From contig JAJEBV010000016.1 of the NCBI GenBank assembly GCA_022822365.1, forward strand, positions 186,001-250,000: a stretch of DNA of 64,000 bases, read 5' to 3'. This stretch comes from Thermoanaerobaculia bacterium (GTDB taxonomy: Bacteria > Acidobacteriota > Thermoanaerobaculia > Multivoradales > Multivoraceae). Shown here in pieces: positions 9,506-18,477 of this stretch (positions within the stretch are counted from its first letter, which is position 1; the number at the start of each line of letters is the position of its first letter). A model generated the notes under the pieces. It made no database searches. It saw only the letters and a list, made by a program, of their open reading frames with translations, and was not told where the DNA came from. Position numbers and translations under genes: made by a program.

Positions 9506-10951
9506 TCAGCCACCCCCAGCCAGCGCCTTGACCAGCCGATACAGGAACTCCTGGCCTTCGTGGAAGTGGTCGATCCGGATCCGCTCGTCCCGGCCGTGGA
9601 CGCGAACGTCGTCCACGTCGCCGAAGATGCCGGAAACCCCGTAAACCGGGATGCCGGCGTTGCGCAGGTAGACCGCGTCGGTGGCGCCGCTGGACATGAC
9701 GGGCAGCACGGGCACGCCGGGCCACATCTCCTCCGTTATCTGCTCGATCGCGCCAAGCACCTCGCCGGTCAGCGGCGAGGGCGGACTGGGCGTCGCCTCC
9801 CGCCGCCGCTCCACTTCGACGCCAGACGGGGCGGCCAGCCGGCGCAGCGTCTCTTCGACCTCGTCCGGGTCGTGGTTGGGCTGGAGCCGGCAGTTCACGT
9901 TCGCCCGCGCCAACTGCGGCAGCGCGTTCTCGGCGTGGCCGCCCTCGACCAGCGTGGCGACGCAGGTGGTGCGCAGCCGCGCGTTGTACGACGCCTGCCT
10001 CGACAGCACCGCCAGGGCTTCCGCGTCCTCCGGGTCGTCCACGATCCGCCGCATCGCTTCGCCGGTCTCGCCGCCGACGAGGTCGGCCGAGCGCTCGAAG
10101 AACTCCTCGGTCACCTCGTTCAGCATGACCGGAAAGTCGTACTCGCGGACCGCCAGCAGCGCCTCCGACAACTCGTAGATCGCGTTCTCGCGAACGGGCA
10201 ACGAGGAGTGGCCGCCCGGGTTCTTCGCCGCGAACCAGAAGGAGAGGTAGACCTTCTCGGCTGCCTGGACGTTGTTCGAGACCTTGCGGCCGTTCCGCTC
10301 CGCGCCGCCACCACCCTCGTTCAGGGCGAAGGCGGCGTCGACCAGCTCCCGGTGCTCGGCGAGCAGGAACTCGACTCCGTTGCGGGTCCCGGTCTCCTCG
10401 TCGGCGGTAAGCGCGATCACGATGTCCCGCTCAGGGACGAAGCCCTCCCGGCGCCAGCGGATCAGGTTAGCGGTGTGGATCGCGCACTCGTCCTTGTCGT
10501 CCGCCGTGCCGCGGCCGTAGAAGTAGCCGTCCCGCTCCTGGAACTCGAAGGGCGGGATGTCGGGGCTCCAGTCCTCGGGCAGAGCGTCGACGACGTCGAT
10601 ATGGGCCAGCAGCAGGATCGGCTCGGCGTCCGGGTCGCTGCCGCGAAGCCGGGCCACCAGGTTGCCCTTCGTCGGGAAGTCGTGCGGGACCAGGACGTGC
10701 ACGTCCTCGGCCGGAAAGCCGGCTTCGAGCAGGGCGTCGGCCATCGCCTGGGCGGCGCGGGTGTTGTCGCCGCGCTCGGTGTCCGTCGTGTCGATCTCGA
10801 TGAGTTCCTCGAGCAGGGCGCGGGCCAGGGTCATGTCCTCGGCGGGAGGCATCGTCCCCCCCGCCGTCGGGTTCTGAGCAGACGCGGAGGCGGCGGCAAG
10901 AAGCAGCGCGACGCCCATGGGGAGGATCGATATCGGAAGCTTGGAGGTCAT
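9506..10951 (-). CDS. Secreted M20-family metallopeptidase
   Basis: This 481-residue zinc peptidase has a signal peptide (MTSKLPISILPMGVALLLAAASASAQ). M20 motifs are in order: LLLAHIDVVDA (HxD), GRGTADDKDECA (bridging Asp), TADEETGTRNG (Glu pair) and, near the C-terminus, MSSGATDAVYLRNAGIP. Family members hydrolyse dipeptides or N-acyl amino acids. ATG 10951 was preferred to the track start at 10981 because the signal sequence begins there and a TAGATT box lies 7 nt upstream. It is divergent from the DUF3604 gene, sharing a 41-bp intergenic region. Confidence 0.85.
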   Translation of the reverse strand: MTSKLPISILPMGVALLLAAASASAQNPTAGGTMPPAEDMTLARALLEELIEIDTTDTERGDNTRAAQAMADALLEAGFPAEDVHVLVPHDFPTKGNLVARLRGSDPDAEPILLLAHIDVVDALPEDWSPDIPPFEFQERDGYFYGRGTADDKDECAIHTANLIRWRREGFVPERDIVIALTADEETGTRNGVEFLLAEHRELVDAAFALNEGGGGAERNGRKVSNNVQAAEKVYLSFWFAAKNPGGHSSLPVRENAIYELSEALLAVREYDFPVMLNEVTEEFFERSADLVGGETGEAMRRIVDDPEDAEALAVLSRQASYNARLRTTCVATLVEGGHAENALPQLARANVNCRLQPNHDPDEVEETLRRLAAPSGVEVERRREATPSPPSPLTGEVLGAIEQITEEMWPGVPVLPVMSSGATDAVYLRNAGIPVYGVSGIFGDVDDVRVHGRDERIRIDHFHEGQEFLYRLVKALAGGG

Positions 10952-10992
10952 CCGCGCTAATCTACGCGCAATCCCGATCAAAGGAGGTCGTC

Positions 10993-12855
10993 ATGCGTCA
11001 GATTCGCCCGATCCTCGCGGCCATCGCCATCCTCTCGCTCGCCCTGCTCGGCTGCACCACCGGCGGCGACGACGCCGGCGGTGACGCCCCGGCAACCGGC
11101 ACGGCCGACGCGCCGAACCCGCTCCGGGACGCCTACTTCGGCGACCTGCACGTCCACACGCGGTACTCGTTCGACGCGTACCTGTTCCAGACCCGGACGG
11201 ATCCGGACGACGCCTACCGCTTTGCCAAGGGCGAGGCGATCATGCACCCGAGCGGCCACCAGCTTCGGCTCCAGAGCGGGGCGTTCGACTTTCAGGCGGT
11301 GACCGACCACGGCATGTATCTGGGCGTCATGCCGGACATGGACAACGCCGGGAGCGTCCTCTACGACACGACCCTCGGAGCCGATCTCCGGGGCGGCGGC
11401 GGTTTCGCCCGCGCCATCCAGGGGCTGCGCAGCGGCGAGTTCGCCGAGCTGCCCGCGGACGCGGTGGACCAGGCCGCCCGTACTTCGTGGCAGGCGATCA
11501 TCGACGCCGCGGAGGCTCACAACGACCCGGGCAACTTCACGACCTTCATCGGCTACGAGTACACGACCTCGTCGGATGACCGCGGCAACCTGCACCGCAA
11601 CGTCATCTTCAAGGGCAGCGAGGTACCGCCCAAGCCGTTCGCCTCGACCGATTCGCGGAACCCCGAGGATCTCTGGCGCTGGCTCGACGGTCTGCGCGAC
11701 GCGGGCATCGAGGGCCTCGCGATTCCGCACAACTCGAACGGCAGCAACGGCCACATGTTCAAGCTGGAGACGGTGGGCGGCGAACCGCTGGACGCCGCCT
11801 ACGCCGACCTGCGCATGCGCAACGAACCCCTGGTCGAGGTGACGCAGGTCAAGGGCACTTCGGAGACCCACCCGCTGCTGTCGCCGAACGACGAATGGGC
11901 CGAGTTCGAGATCTTCCCCTACCGGATCGCCACCACGCTCTACAGCGAACCGAAGGGCAGCTACGCCCGCGAGGCCTACGTGAACGGTCTCGTGATGCAG
12001 GAGACCCAGGGCTTCAACCCGTTTCGCTTCGGCTTGATCGGCGCGACCGACACGCACAACTCGGGCGGTACGCCGGAGGAGGACAACTTCCACGGCAAGG
12101 TCGGCGTCGGCGACGGTACCGGCCAGAATCGTGGCGCGGTGCCGCTCGACGAGCCGACCGAGGACGGCGAGAAGTACATCCAGAACAGCTTCAAGTTCTG
12201 GGGCGGCTCGGGACTGGCCGGTGTCTGGGCCGAGGAGAACACCCGCGACTCGATCTACGACGCCTTCCGCCGCAAGGAGACCTTCGGGACCAGCGGCCCC
12301 AGGATGCGGGTTCGGTTCTTCGGCGGCTACGACTACCCGGACGACCTGACCTCCGATCCGGAGATGATCGCCGCCGCCTACGAGGGCGGCGTGCCGATGG
12401 GCGGCGATCTGGTGGCGAACGGGGGCAGCAGTCCGCGCTTCCTGGTCTGGGCGGCACGGGACGCGGACAGCGCCCCGCTCCAGCGCCTGCAGGTGGTCAA
12501 GGGCTGGGTCGAGGACGGTGAAGCGCGGGAATCGGTCGTCGATATCGCCTGTGCCGACGGCGGCATGCCCTCAGGGGACCCACTCCGCTGCCCCGACAAC
12601 GGCGCCAGCGTCGATCTGTCCGACTGCAGCCACTCCCAGGACCTCGGCGCCGCCGAACTCTCGGCCCTGTGGACAGACCCGGACTTCGACGCCGCGAAAC
12701 ACGCCGTCTACTACGTCCGCGTCCTGGAGAACCCGACCTGCCGCTGGTCGACCTGGGACGCGCTTCGCGCCGGCGCGGAGCCGAATCCCGACATGCCGGC
12801 CACGATCCAGGAACGCGCCTGGTCGTCGCCGATCTGGTACGTCCCAGGAGGCTAG
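10993..12855 (+). CDS. DUF3604 lipoprotein (PHP-like metallohydrolase)
   Basis: This 620-residue protein has a lipoprotein signal (ILSLALLGC) and a DUF3604 domain. YFGDLHVHTRYSFDAYLF near residue 50 and FQAVTDHGMYLGV near residue 98 carry the PHP-type metal ligands. Later segments include IGYEYTTS, IPHNSNGS and GLIGATDTHN. Many acidobacterial and marine genomes encode several copies with unknown substrates. Start choice is firm: AAAGGAGG lies 6 nt before the ATG. A second, more distant PHP-type hydrolase lies at 41.1-43.2 kb. Confidence 0.85.
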   Translation: MRQIRPILAAIAILSLALLGCTTGGDDAGGDAPATGTADAPNPLRDAYFGDLHVHTRYSFDAYLFQTRTDPDDAYRFAKGEAIMHPSGHQLRLQSGAFDFQAVTDHGMYLGVMPDMDNAGSVLYDTTLGADLRGGGGFARAIQGLRSGEFAELPADAVDQAARTSWQAIIDAAEAHNDPGNFTTFIGYEYTTSSDDRGNLHRNVIFKGSEVPPKPFASTDSRNPEDLWRWLDGLRDAGIEGLAIPHNSNGSNGHMFKLETVGGEPLDAAYADLRMRNEPLVEVTQVKGTSETHPLLSPNDEWAEFEIFPYRIATTLYSEPKGSYAREAYVNGLVMQETQGFNPFRFGLIGATDTHNSGGTPEEDNFHGKVGVGDGTGQNRGAVPLDEPTEDGEKYIQNSFKFWGGSGLAGVWAEENTRDSIYDAFRRKETFGTSGPRMRVRFFGGYDYPDDLTSDPEMIAAAYEGGVPMGGDLVANGGSSPRFLVWAARDADSAPLQRLQVVKGWVEDGEARESVVDIACADGGMPSGDPLRCPDNGASVDLSDCSHSQDLGAAELSALWTDPDFDAAKHAVYYVRVLENPTCRWSTWDALRAGAEPNPDMPATIQERAWSSPIWYVPGG

Positions 12856-12896
12856 CTATAGCTAGACTCGCAGGGTCACAGTCAGGGAGGTACTCG

Positions 12897-13958
12897 ATGA
12901 ACAGCAGCGGTCGTACACGCATCGGCTTCGTTCTCGTCACTGCGTTTACCTGCGTCGGATCTGCGGCGGCCGAGGAGATCCCCAAGACTCCGGGCGGCAA
13001 GCCCGACTTCTCCGGCAACTACGATATCAGCACCCTGACGCCGATCGAGCGCAGCCCCGAACTCGGTGAACGCCTCCACCTGACCGAGGAAGAGGCGGAG
13101 CGGATCCGGTCACAGGAAGCGGCGAGGATCGATCTCACCGCCCGGGCCAGCGACCCGGACCGCGACGCGCCCGCGGCGGGGGCCAGTGTCGGCGGCTACA
13201 ACTACTTCTACATGGACCGCGGCACCTCGGCCGTCAAGGTCGGCGGCAGGTACCGCACGTCCCTGATCGTCGATCCGCCGAACGGCCGCTTCCCGCCGCT
13301 GACGGAACGCGGCAAGGCCCGCCGGGAAGGCGTCTACGGGTTCTTCCTGCAGAACCAGGGCAAGGCCTGGTGGCGCGACCGCGAGGTCGGCCCCTACGAC
13401 GACCCGGAGTCGCTGTCGATCGCCGACCGCTGCATCTTCTCGCTCGAGGGAACGATCCCGATCTACCCGAAGTTCTACAACAACCTGAAGACGGTCGTGC
13501 AGACCGACACCCACCTGATGATCCTGATCGAGTGGATGCACTACGCGCGGATCATCCCGATCTACCCGTCCCGCGAGGCGGCACGCCACGCGCCGTCCGG
13601 GTACCGTTCCCGGGCCGGCGACTCCGTCGCCTGGTGGGAAGGCGACACGCTCGCCATCGAGACGACGAACTTCCAGGAGGAGAACTGGGTGACCTTCGCC
13701 CTCTACGGCGATCCCTCGCCTCCCGCCGATCAGCGCGTGGTCGAGCGATTCTCCTTCCAGGACACGGACACCCTCCTCTACCGATTCACCGTCGAGAACG
13801 GCGACTGGGAAGCGCCCTACACCGTCGAGTACACCTGGCCGGCGACCGACGACAAGCTCTACGAGTACGCCTGTCACGAAGGGAACTACTCCCTCGGGAA
13901 CACGCTGCGCGGCGCGCGCCTCGAAGAGAGGGAGGTCGAAGCGCAGACCGGCGGCTAG
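12897..13958 (+). CDS. Exported PDLQG/YACHEGN-family protein, copy 1
   Basis: This 353-residue exported protein has a signal peptide ending near SAAAEE. Conserved segments shared with three other proteins in this window, in order: GGKPDFSGNYD near the N-terminus, TSLIVDPPNGRFP, IADRCI, a YNN segment, IIPIYPSRE in place of the usual IP-DGR, WWEGDTLAIETTNF, ERFSF, LLYRFTVENGDWEAPYTVEY and YEYACHEGN at the C-terminus. I know of no assigned function. The fold appears beta-rich. AGGGAGG precedes the ATG. The track ORF beginning at 12669 is an artefact of open upstream frame. Confidence 0.7.
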   Translation: MNSSGRTRIGFVLVTAFTCVGSAAAEEIPKTPGGKPDFSGNYDISTLTPIERSPELGERLHLTEEEAERIRSQEAARIDLTARASDPDRDAPAAGASVGGYNYFYMDRGTSAVKVGGRYRTSLIVDPPNGRFPPLTERGKARREGVYGFFLQNQGKAWWRDREVGPYDDPESLSIADRCIFSLEGTIPIYPKFYNNLKTVVQTDTHLMILIEWMHYARIIPIYPSREAARHAPSGYRSRAGDSVAWWEGDTLAIETTNFQEENWVTFALYGDPSPPADQRVVERFSFQDTDTLLYRFTVENGDWEAPYTVEYTWPATDDKLYEYACHEGNYSLGNTLRGARLEEREVEAQTGG

Positions 13959-14407
13959 GCCGAGGTCCACAACGCGGGCGTTGCGAACTCCAGGCTGTTG
14001 CCGTCCGGGTCGCGAAAGTAGATCGATCGGCCCCTGTGGCCGCCCCAGTCGATCTCCTGCTCGATCTCGACGCCGTGGCTCTCCAGGTGCGTGCGCCAGA
14101 CGTCGATCTCGTCCTCGGTCACACCGAACGCCAGGTGACCCGGGCCGTGAGCGCCATGCAGTCCGAGGCCCCGCGGCGTCAGTTCCGGGTCGGCGGTCGC
14201 CTCCGGGTTGAAGAGCAGGACCATCTGCTCACCGCAGCGGAAGAACACGTGCCTCCCTTCCAGCTTCGAGTGAAAGGTCAGTCCCAGCACCTCGGTGTAG
14301 AAGACCTCCGCCACCTGGAGATCGCTCACATAGAGAGAGGCCTCGAGAATGTGGTCGAGTTGTCGCGGTCGCGTCGTGGGCGTCGTGCCCGCGGGCGCTT
14401 CTCCCAT
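13955..14407 (-). CDS. VOC-family (glyoxalase-like) protein
   Basis: This 150-residue protein of the vicinal oxygen chelate fold contains LDHILEASLYVSDLQVAEVFYTEVLGL at the start (the first metal-binding His), a central HGPGHLAFGV and the terminal GRSIYFRDPDGNSLEF with the catalytic Glu. Such proteins act as glyoxalases, dioxygenases or resistance proteins. No substrate can be assigned. AAGGAG precedes the ATG. The gene is convergent with the PDLQG/YACHEGN gene, overlapping it by 4 bp, and follows the CoA-transferase gene by 4 bp on the same strand. Confidence 0.8.
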   Translation of the reverse strand: MGEAPAGTTPTTRPRQLDHILEASLYVSDLQVAEVFYTEVLGLTFHSKLEGRHVFFRCGEQMVLLFNPEATADPELTPRGLGLHGAHGPGHLAFGVTEDEIDVWRTHLESHGVEIEQEIDWGGHRGRSIYFRDPDGNSLEFATPALWTSA

Positions 14408-14411
14408 GCTC

Positions 14412-16922
14412 CTACTCCTTCCTGATCCCCCGTCCGGTGGCGCCCTCGGGCGGCCTGTCCGTGAGCAGCCCTGCCCTCTCCAGTTCGCCCACGCGTGACG
14501 CCGGAAGCCCCAGGACTTGCATCAGCACCTCCCGGTTGTGCTCCCCCAGGCAGGGCGCGCCGAGTCGGTACGTCGCGGGCGTCGCACTCAGGTGAATCGG
14601 CAGGCCGGGGTAGCGGCGGCGGCCGACCTCACGATGATCGAGTTCGGCCCAGAAGCCGCGCGCTTCGAGGAACGGGTCTTCGGCCATGTCGCGGGCGTCG
14701 GACACAGGCGCCGCGGTGACGCCGGCGGCAAGCAGTTCGGCCACCAGTTCACGTCGCTCACGATCCTGTGTCCGCTCCCCGATCAAACTGTCGATTCGGT
14801 CCTCGTCCGCCTGCCGTTCCGCGAGCGACATGGCCGCGAAGACGTCGGGAAGAGCAGCGACGGCGCAAAGCGTCCGCCACTGGTCATCGTGCTCGACGCT
14901 GATCGCGATCCACCGGTCGTCGCCGAGGCACGGGTAGCAGCCCTGAGGCGCCCGTCCCGGATGGCGGTTGCCGCGACGCGGTTCGGCCGATCCACGAAGC
15001 TGCGCCGCCAGGATGTGGTCGCCGAACATCGTCGCCATCGCCTCCACCATCAGCGTTTCGACCGTGCCGCCCCGGCCCTCCGGCGACTGCGAGCGGCCGT
15101 ACAGCATGGCCAGGGTCCCGACGGCGGTGTGCAGAGCCGTCATCGGATCCGGCCAGGCGATTCCGGAACGGTGCGGACCGCCGTCCCGGTAGCCGAGCGC
15201 GGAGGTCAATCCCATCGTCGACTCGATCAGCGGCCCGTAGGCCAGCCGGTCGCGGTAGGGGCCGGAGTTGCCGAAACCGGGCATCGAAACCGCGACAACG
15301 CCAGGATTGATCTCGTGCAGCCGCTCCGGGTCGAGACCGAGCTTGGGCATGACCCGGGGGCTGAAGTTGTCGCACACGACGTCCGCCCGCTCAACCAGGG
15401 CCTCGAAGATGCGCCTCCCCTCGGGCTCGCCAAGCTCCAGCGTCACGGAGCGCTTGCTGCGGTTCATCTTGTTGAACGCGGCGCTGCGGTTGTAGGGACA
15501 GTCGCCGGCGTCGTTCTCCGGGAACAGGTGAGCGAGCCGGGCGATCCGTGCCGACCGAGTCGCCGGGCCGCGCGCCCAGGCGGCCTCGACCTTGATCACG
15601 TCCGCGCCGAGATCGCCCAGGATCCGGGTCGCGAGCGGGCCCGCCCAGACCCGGGTGAGGTCGAGTACGCGAATGCCCTGAAGCGGGCCGCCGGCCAGCT
15701 CCGGAGACTTCCAGCAGGCCAACTCGCGCGCCGCTTCGCGGCTGCGCGCTTGATGCCGGCCAGAAGGCCGGCGCACCCAGTCTTCCGAGCCGCCGACTGG
15801 CGGTGGCGGCCCCGTGACCGAGGAATCGATGGCCTGAGCCGATGCCGCGCCGTTCAGGAGGAACGGCCCGCGGGGGACGAGCGGGCCGCTGTCGCCGTCG
15901 ATCGGCACGAAGAAGCCCCGGGCCCGGAAGTGCGGATCGTCCAGCACCTCGAGCGCATCGATCACCGGGCCGATCGGCACCCGCACCCGCTCACCCAACT
16001 CGATGATCTCGGCCGCGTTGTGGGCCATCATCCACGGATCGATCGCCCGATCGAACTCCAACCGGTGCTCCGCCCGGTCGGCATCCTCCGCGAAACGCGG
16101 ATCCTCCAGGAGGCGGCCCAGACCCGCCGCGTCGAGGAACGGCTGAAGCATCTCCCGGCTCGGCATCGAGAGCGCCACGTACCCGTCCTTGCAACGGTGA
16201 ACGCCGACCGGATGCCAGGGCCCGCCCTGCGAGTTGCCGACCCTGCCGAGGATGTAGCCGGCCTGCGTCCACATCACCGTCGTGTACTGGTGGAGCGCCG
16301 CTAGCGCCTCCACATGCGAGACATCGACTGTCTGACCCCTGCCGATCGCGGGCCGGGCCAGCAGCGCCGCAAGACCGCCGATCACCGCGTGAGCCCCCGC
16401 CTGGCAGGCCGAATGGAGTCCCGGCCGCGCGATGGGCTCCCGGTCGGGAGCGCCGTTCAGGTAGAGGTGGCCGGACCAGGCGTCGTCCGTGAACCCGTTC
16501 GACCGCGGCGGTCCCGCCTCGTCCCAGACGTCGCGCGCTCCGGCCCCCAGGCCAAACGGCGACATCCGCAGCAGCACGGCCTGCGGCGCATCGCTCTCTT
16601 CGATCAGTGGCTCGAGCGGCCCCGGCGCCGAACTCTCGACCACGACGTCGATGCCGCCCCGCTCGATCAATTCCAGGATCTGCCCCCGGCCGCCGTCCGT
16701 ACTCTGCCGCAGACGCCCCGCGCGCTTGCCGACATTCAGGTACGCATACTCCGCCCCGACACCCCGCCAGCGCTCGCCAACCTCACGCCAAGGATCGCCT
16801 CCCGGCGGTTCAAGCCGCAGTACCTCGGCGCCACAAACCGCCAGCAACCGCCCCGCATAGGCGCCGGCGGGCGAGCCGGCGACCTCGATCACGCGAAGGT
16901 TGGAGCACGGATGATCTGTCAC
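14412..16922 (-). CDS. Tandem (fused) CaiB/BaiF CoA transferase
   Basis: This 836-residue protein contains two class-III CoA-transferase domains, about residues 1-370 and 410-800. Each has the N-terminal nucleotide-fold signature (GSPAGAYAGRLLAVCGAEVLR; VWAGPLATRILGDLGADVIKVE). In CaiB/formyl-CoA transferase a central Asp forms the acyl intermediate. The second domain retains an Asp-containing segment (AWPDPMTALHTA), whereas the first reads HSACQAGAHAV and seems to lack it. A dispersed palindromic element is inserted in frame in the interdomain linker, giving VRRPSGRH near residue 386. The start is GTG at 16922 with TACCGT 9 nt upstream. It is probably co-transcribed with the downstream VOC gene. 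The substrate is unknown. Confidence 0.85.
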   Translation of the reverse strand: MTDHPCSNLRVIEVAGSPAGAYAGRLLAVCGAEVLRLEPPGGDPWREVGERWRGVGAEYAYLNVGKRAGRLRQSTDGGRGQILELIERGGIDVVVESSAPGPLEPLIEESDAPQAVLLRMSPFGLGAGARDVWDEAGPPRSNGFTDDAWSGHLYLNGAPDREPIARPGLHSACQAGAHAVIGGLAALLARPAIGRGQTVDVSHVEALAALHQYTTVMWTQAGYILGRVGNSQGGPWHPVGVHRCKDGYVALSMPSREMLQPFLDAAGLGRLLEDPRFAEDADRAEHRLEFDRAIDPWMMAHNAAEIIELGERVRVPIGPVIDALEVLDDPHFRARGFFVPIDGDSGPLVPRGPFLLNGAASAQAIDSSVTGPPPPVGGSEDWVRRPSGRHQARSREAARELACWKSPELAGGPLQGIRVLDLTRVWAGPLATRILGDLGADVIKVEAAWARGPATRSARIARLAHLFPENDAGDCPYNRSAAFNKMNRSKRSVTLELGEPEGRRIFEALVERADVVCDNFSPRVMPKLGLDPERLHEINPGVVAVSMPGFGNSGPYRDRLAYGPLIESTMGLTSALGYRDGGPHRSGIAWPDPMTALHTAVGTLAMLYGRSQSPEGRGGTVETLMVEAMATMFGDHILAAQLRGSAEPRRGNRHPGRAPQGCYPCLGDDRWIAISVEHDDQWRTLCAVAALPDVFAAMSLAERQADEDRIDSLIGERTQDRERRELVAELLAAGVTAAPVSDARDMAEDPFLEARGFWAELDHREVGRRRYPGLPIHLSATPATYRLGAPCLGEHNREVLMQVLGLPASRVGELERAGLLTDRPPEGATGRGIRKE
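15753..15777 (+). repeat. Dispersed 25-bp palindromic element, copy 2 (inside a CDS)
   Basis: The plus strand reads ATGCCGGCCAGAAGG then CCGGCGCACC, followed by CAG. It lies within the interdomain linker of the fused CoA transferase, where the coding strand translates it as VRRPSGRH without breaking the frame. Confidence 0.7.
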
Positions 16923-17002
16923 GAAGCCGGCACGGTAGCAGCCAGGGAACCCGCCGCCTCGGGACTGTGCCGCCCACCCCGCCGGATCGGCGATAATCCA
17001 CC

Positions 17003-17899
17003 GTGGCCGCGAACATCCTCGAGACGATCGACCGGCTCAAGTCGGAGCTCGACGCGCACCGGCCGCTGCCGCCCGACGTCGTCGGCCGCGTCAGTCAGAA
17101 GCTCCGGTTGGAGTGGAACTACCACTCCAACGCGGTCGAGGGGAACTCGCTGACGCTGGGCGAGACGAGGAGCCTGATCCTCCACGGCATCACCGCCCAC
17201 GGCAAGCCGATGCGGGATCACCTGGACATCCAGGGTCACGACGACGCCGTCAAGGCGGTCGAGGAGGCGGTCGAGAACGAGGAGGCCCTCAACGAGGTCT
17301 TCATTCGCAACCTGCATCGCGTTCTTCTCAGGGAGCCCTACGAGATGGACGCAAGGGCGCCGGACGGACGCATCGTCAAGCGGCCCATCTCGATCGGCAG
17401 CTACAAGACGGCGCCGAACAACGTCCTGACCACCACCGGCGAAGTCCACTACTTCACGGCGCCCGAACTCGTGAAGCCGGAGATGACGGACCTGCTGGAT
17501 TGGTACCACGAGGCCGAAAGCAAGGGCGAGCACCCGATCGTGCTGGCGGCGGTCTTCCACTACCGCTTCGTTGCGATTCACCCCTTCGACGACGGCAACG
17601 GTCGCATGGCGCGCCTGCTGATGAACCTGATTCTCATCCGGCACGGCTACACGGTGGCCATGATCCGCGCCGAGGATCGGGGCCTGTACATCGACATCCT
17701 TGAGCGGGGGCAGCGAACCGGACGTTCGCCAGTCGCCGGGGACTTGAGGGAGTTCATCGAGTTCGTCGCCTCCTGTTGTGAAAGCAGTCTGAGACTCCAC
17801 CTGAGAGCCGCGCGGGGCGAGTCCATCGACGAGCCGGGAGACACTCAGCGCGAGATCGACCTGTTCAGGAAATCGCTCGGCGAGCCGCCGGGCGAGTAG
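17003..17899 (+). CDS. Fic-family protein (AMPylase)
   Basis: This 298-residue protein has the full Fic active-site motif HPFDDGNGRMAR near residue 192, with the catalytic His, the phosphate-binding GNGR loop and Arg. An N-terminal SNAVEGN near residue 40 matches the inhibitory (S/T)xxxE(G/N) helix of class II Fic proteins, so it is likely self-inhibited. Fic enzymes transfer AMP or another nucleotide moiety to Ser, Thr or Tyr of target proteins. The C-terminal third is helical, possibly a winged helix. The start is GTG at 17003. There is no Shine-Dalgarno sequence, but GATAAT lies 5 nt upstream. It stands alone. Confidence 0.85.
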   Translation: MAANILETIDRLKSELDAHRPLPPDVVGRVSQKLRLEWNYHSNAVEGNSLTLGETRSLILHGITAHGKPMRDHLDIQGHDDAVKAVEEAVENEEALNEVFIRNLHRVLLREPYEMDARAPDGRIVKRPISIGSYKTAPNNVLTTTGEVHYFTAPELVKPEMTDLLDWYHEAESKGEHPIVLAAVFHYRFVAIHPFDDGNGRMARLLMNLILIRHGYTVAMIRAEDRGLYIDILERGQRTGRSPVAGDLREFIEFVASCCESSLRLHLRAARGESIDEPGDTQREIDLFRKSLGEPPGE

Positions 17900-17968
17900 T
17901 GACCGTCCGCGCGGTCGCTCGTCGTATGCTCACGCGCCGATCGAACAGCAGTTCGCCGCCTCCGGCGG

Positions 17969-17993
17969 AAGGCGGCGAGGACGGCGGCGCACC
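17969..17993 (+). repeat. Dispersed 25-bp palindromic element, copy 3 (divergent)
   Basis: The sequence AAGGCGGCGAGGACGG followed by CGGCGCACC and CAGTTCC matches the element in length and in the GCGCACCCAG tail, with substitutions in the arms. It lies 37 bp upstream of the truncated SDR gene in the intergenic region 17900-18030. Confidence 0.45.
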
Positions 17994-18030
17994 CAGTTCC
18001 TGAGCCACCACGAAGAGGAGATCTCAGTCC

Positions 18031-18477
18031 ATGCCCATCCTCGACTTCAGCCTCACCGACCAGGTCGCACTCGTCACGGGCGCCTCGCGCGGCATCGGGG
18101 AGGCCATCGCGCGCGGCTTCGCCGAGCAGGGGGCGACCGTCGTTCTTGCGTCGCGGAAGCAAGAGGGGCTCGACAAGGTCGCCGAGTCGATCGAGGCTGA
18201 CGGCGGCAAGGCGGTGCCGATCGCCTGCCACGCGGGCAACGTGGAGCAGATCGCGGACCTGTTCGAGCGCATCGAGAGCGAGTTCGGGCGGCTCGACATT
18301 CTCGTCAACAATGCGGCGACGAACCCGTACTTCGGTCCGGCGATCGCCAGCCGGACGCCCGTCGGCCGGCACGCGCAGCCGAACGAGATCGCGGGCGCCG
18401 CGGTGTTCCTGGCCTCCAAGATGGGCAGCTACGTGACTGGAGCGACGATCGTCATGGACGGTGGCTCCTCGGCCTGA
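18031..18477 (+). pseudogene. SDR dehydrogenase remnant with internal in-frame deletion
   Basis: This 148-residue reading frame begins as an ordinary short-chain dehydrogenase. ALVTGASRGIGEAIARGF is the NAD(P)-binding glycine motif and LDILVNNAATNPYFGPA is the NNAG region. It then jumps straight to IASRTPVGRHAQPNEIAGAAVFLAS and SYVTGATIVMDGG, the C-terminal substrate-loop region. Classical family members are about 250 residues, so roughly 105 residues are missing, including the catalytic Ser and the YxxxK segment. The frame is kept, which points to a clean internal deletion. It has a ribosome binding site (GAAGAGGAG). It should have no dehydrogenase activity. Its last 49 bp overlap the convergent metF gene. 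Confidence 0.8.

Noticed and set aside
14517-16304. 595-residue plus-strand ORF
   Set aside because: Shadow of the fused CoA transferase. The composition is Arg/Ala-rich and domains are only visible on the minus strand.
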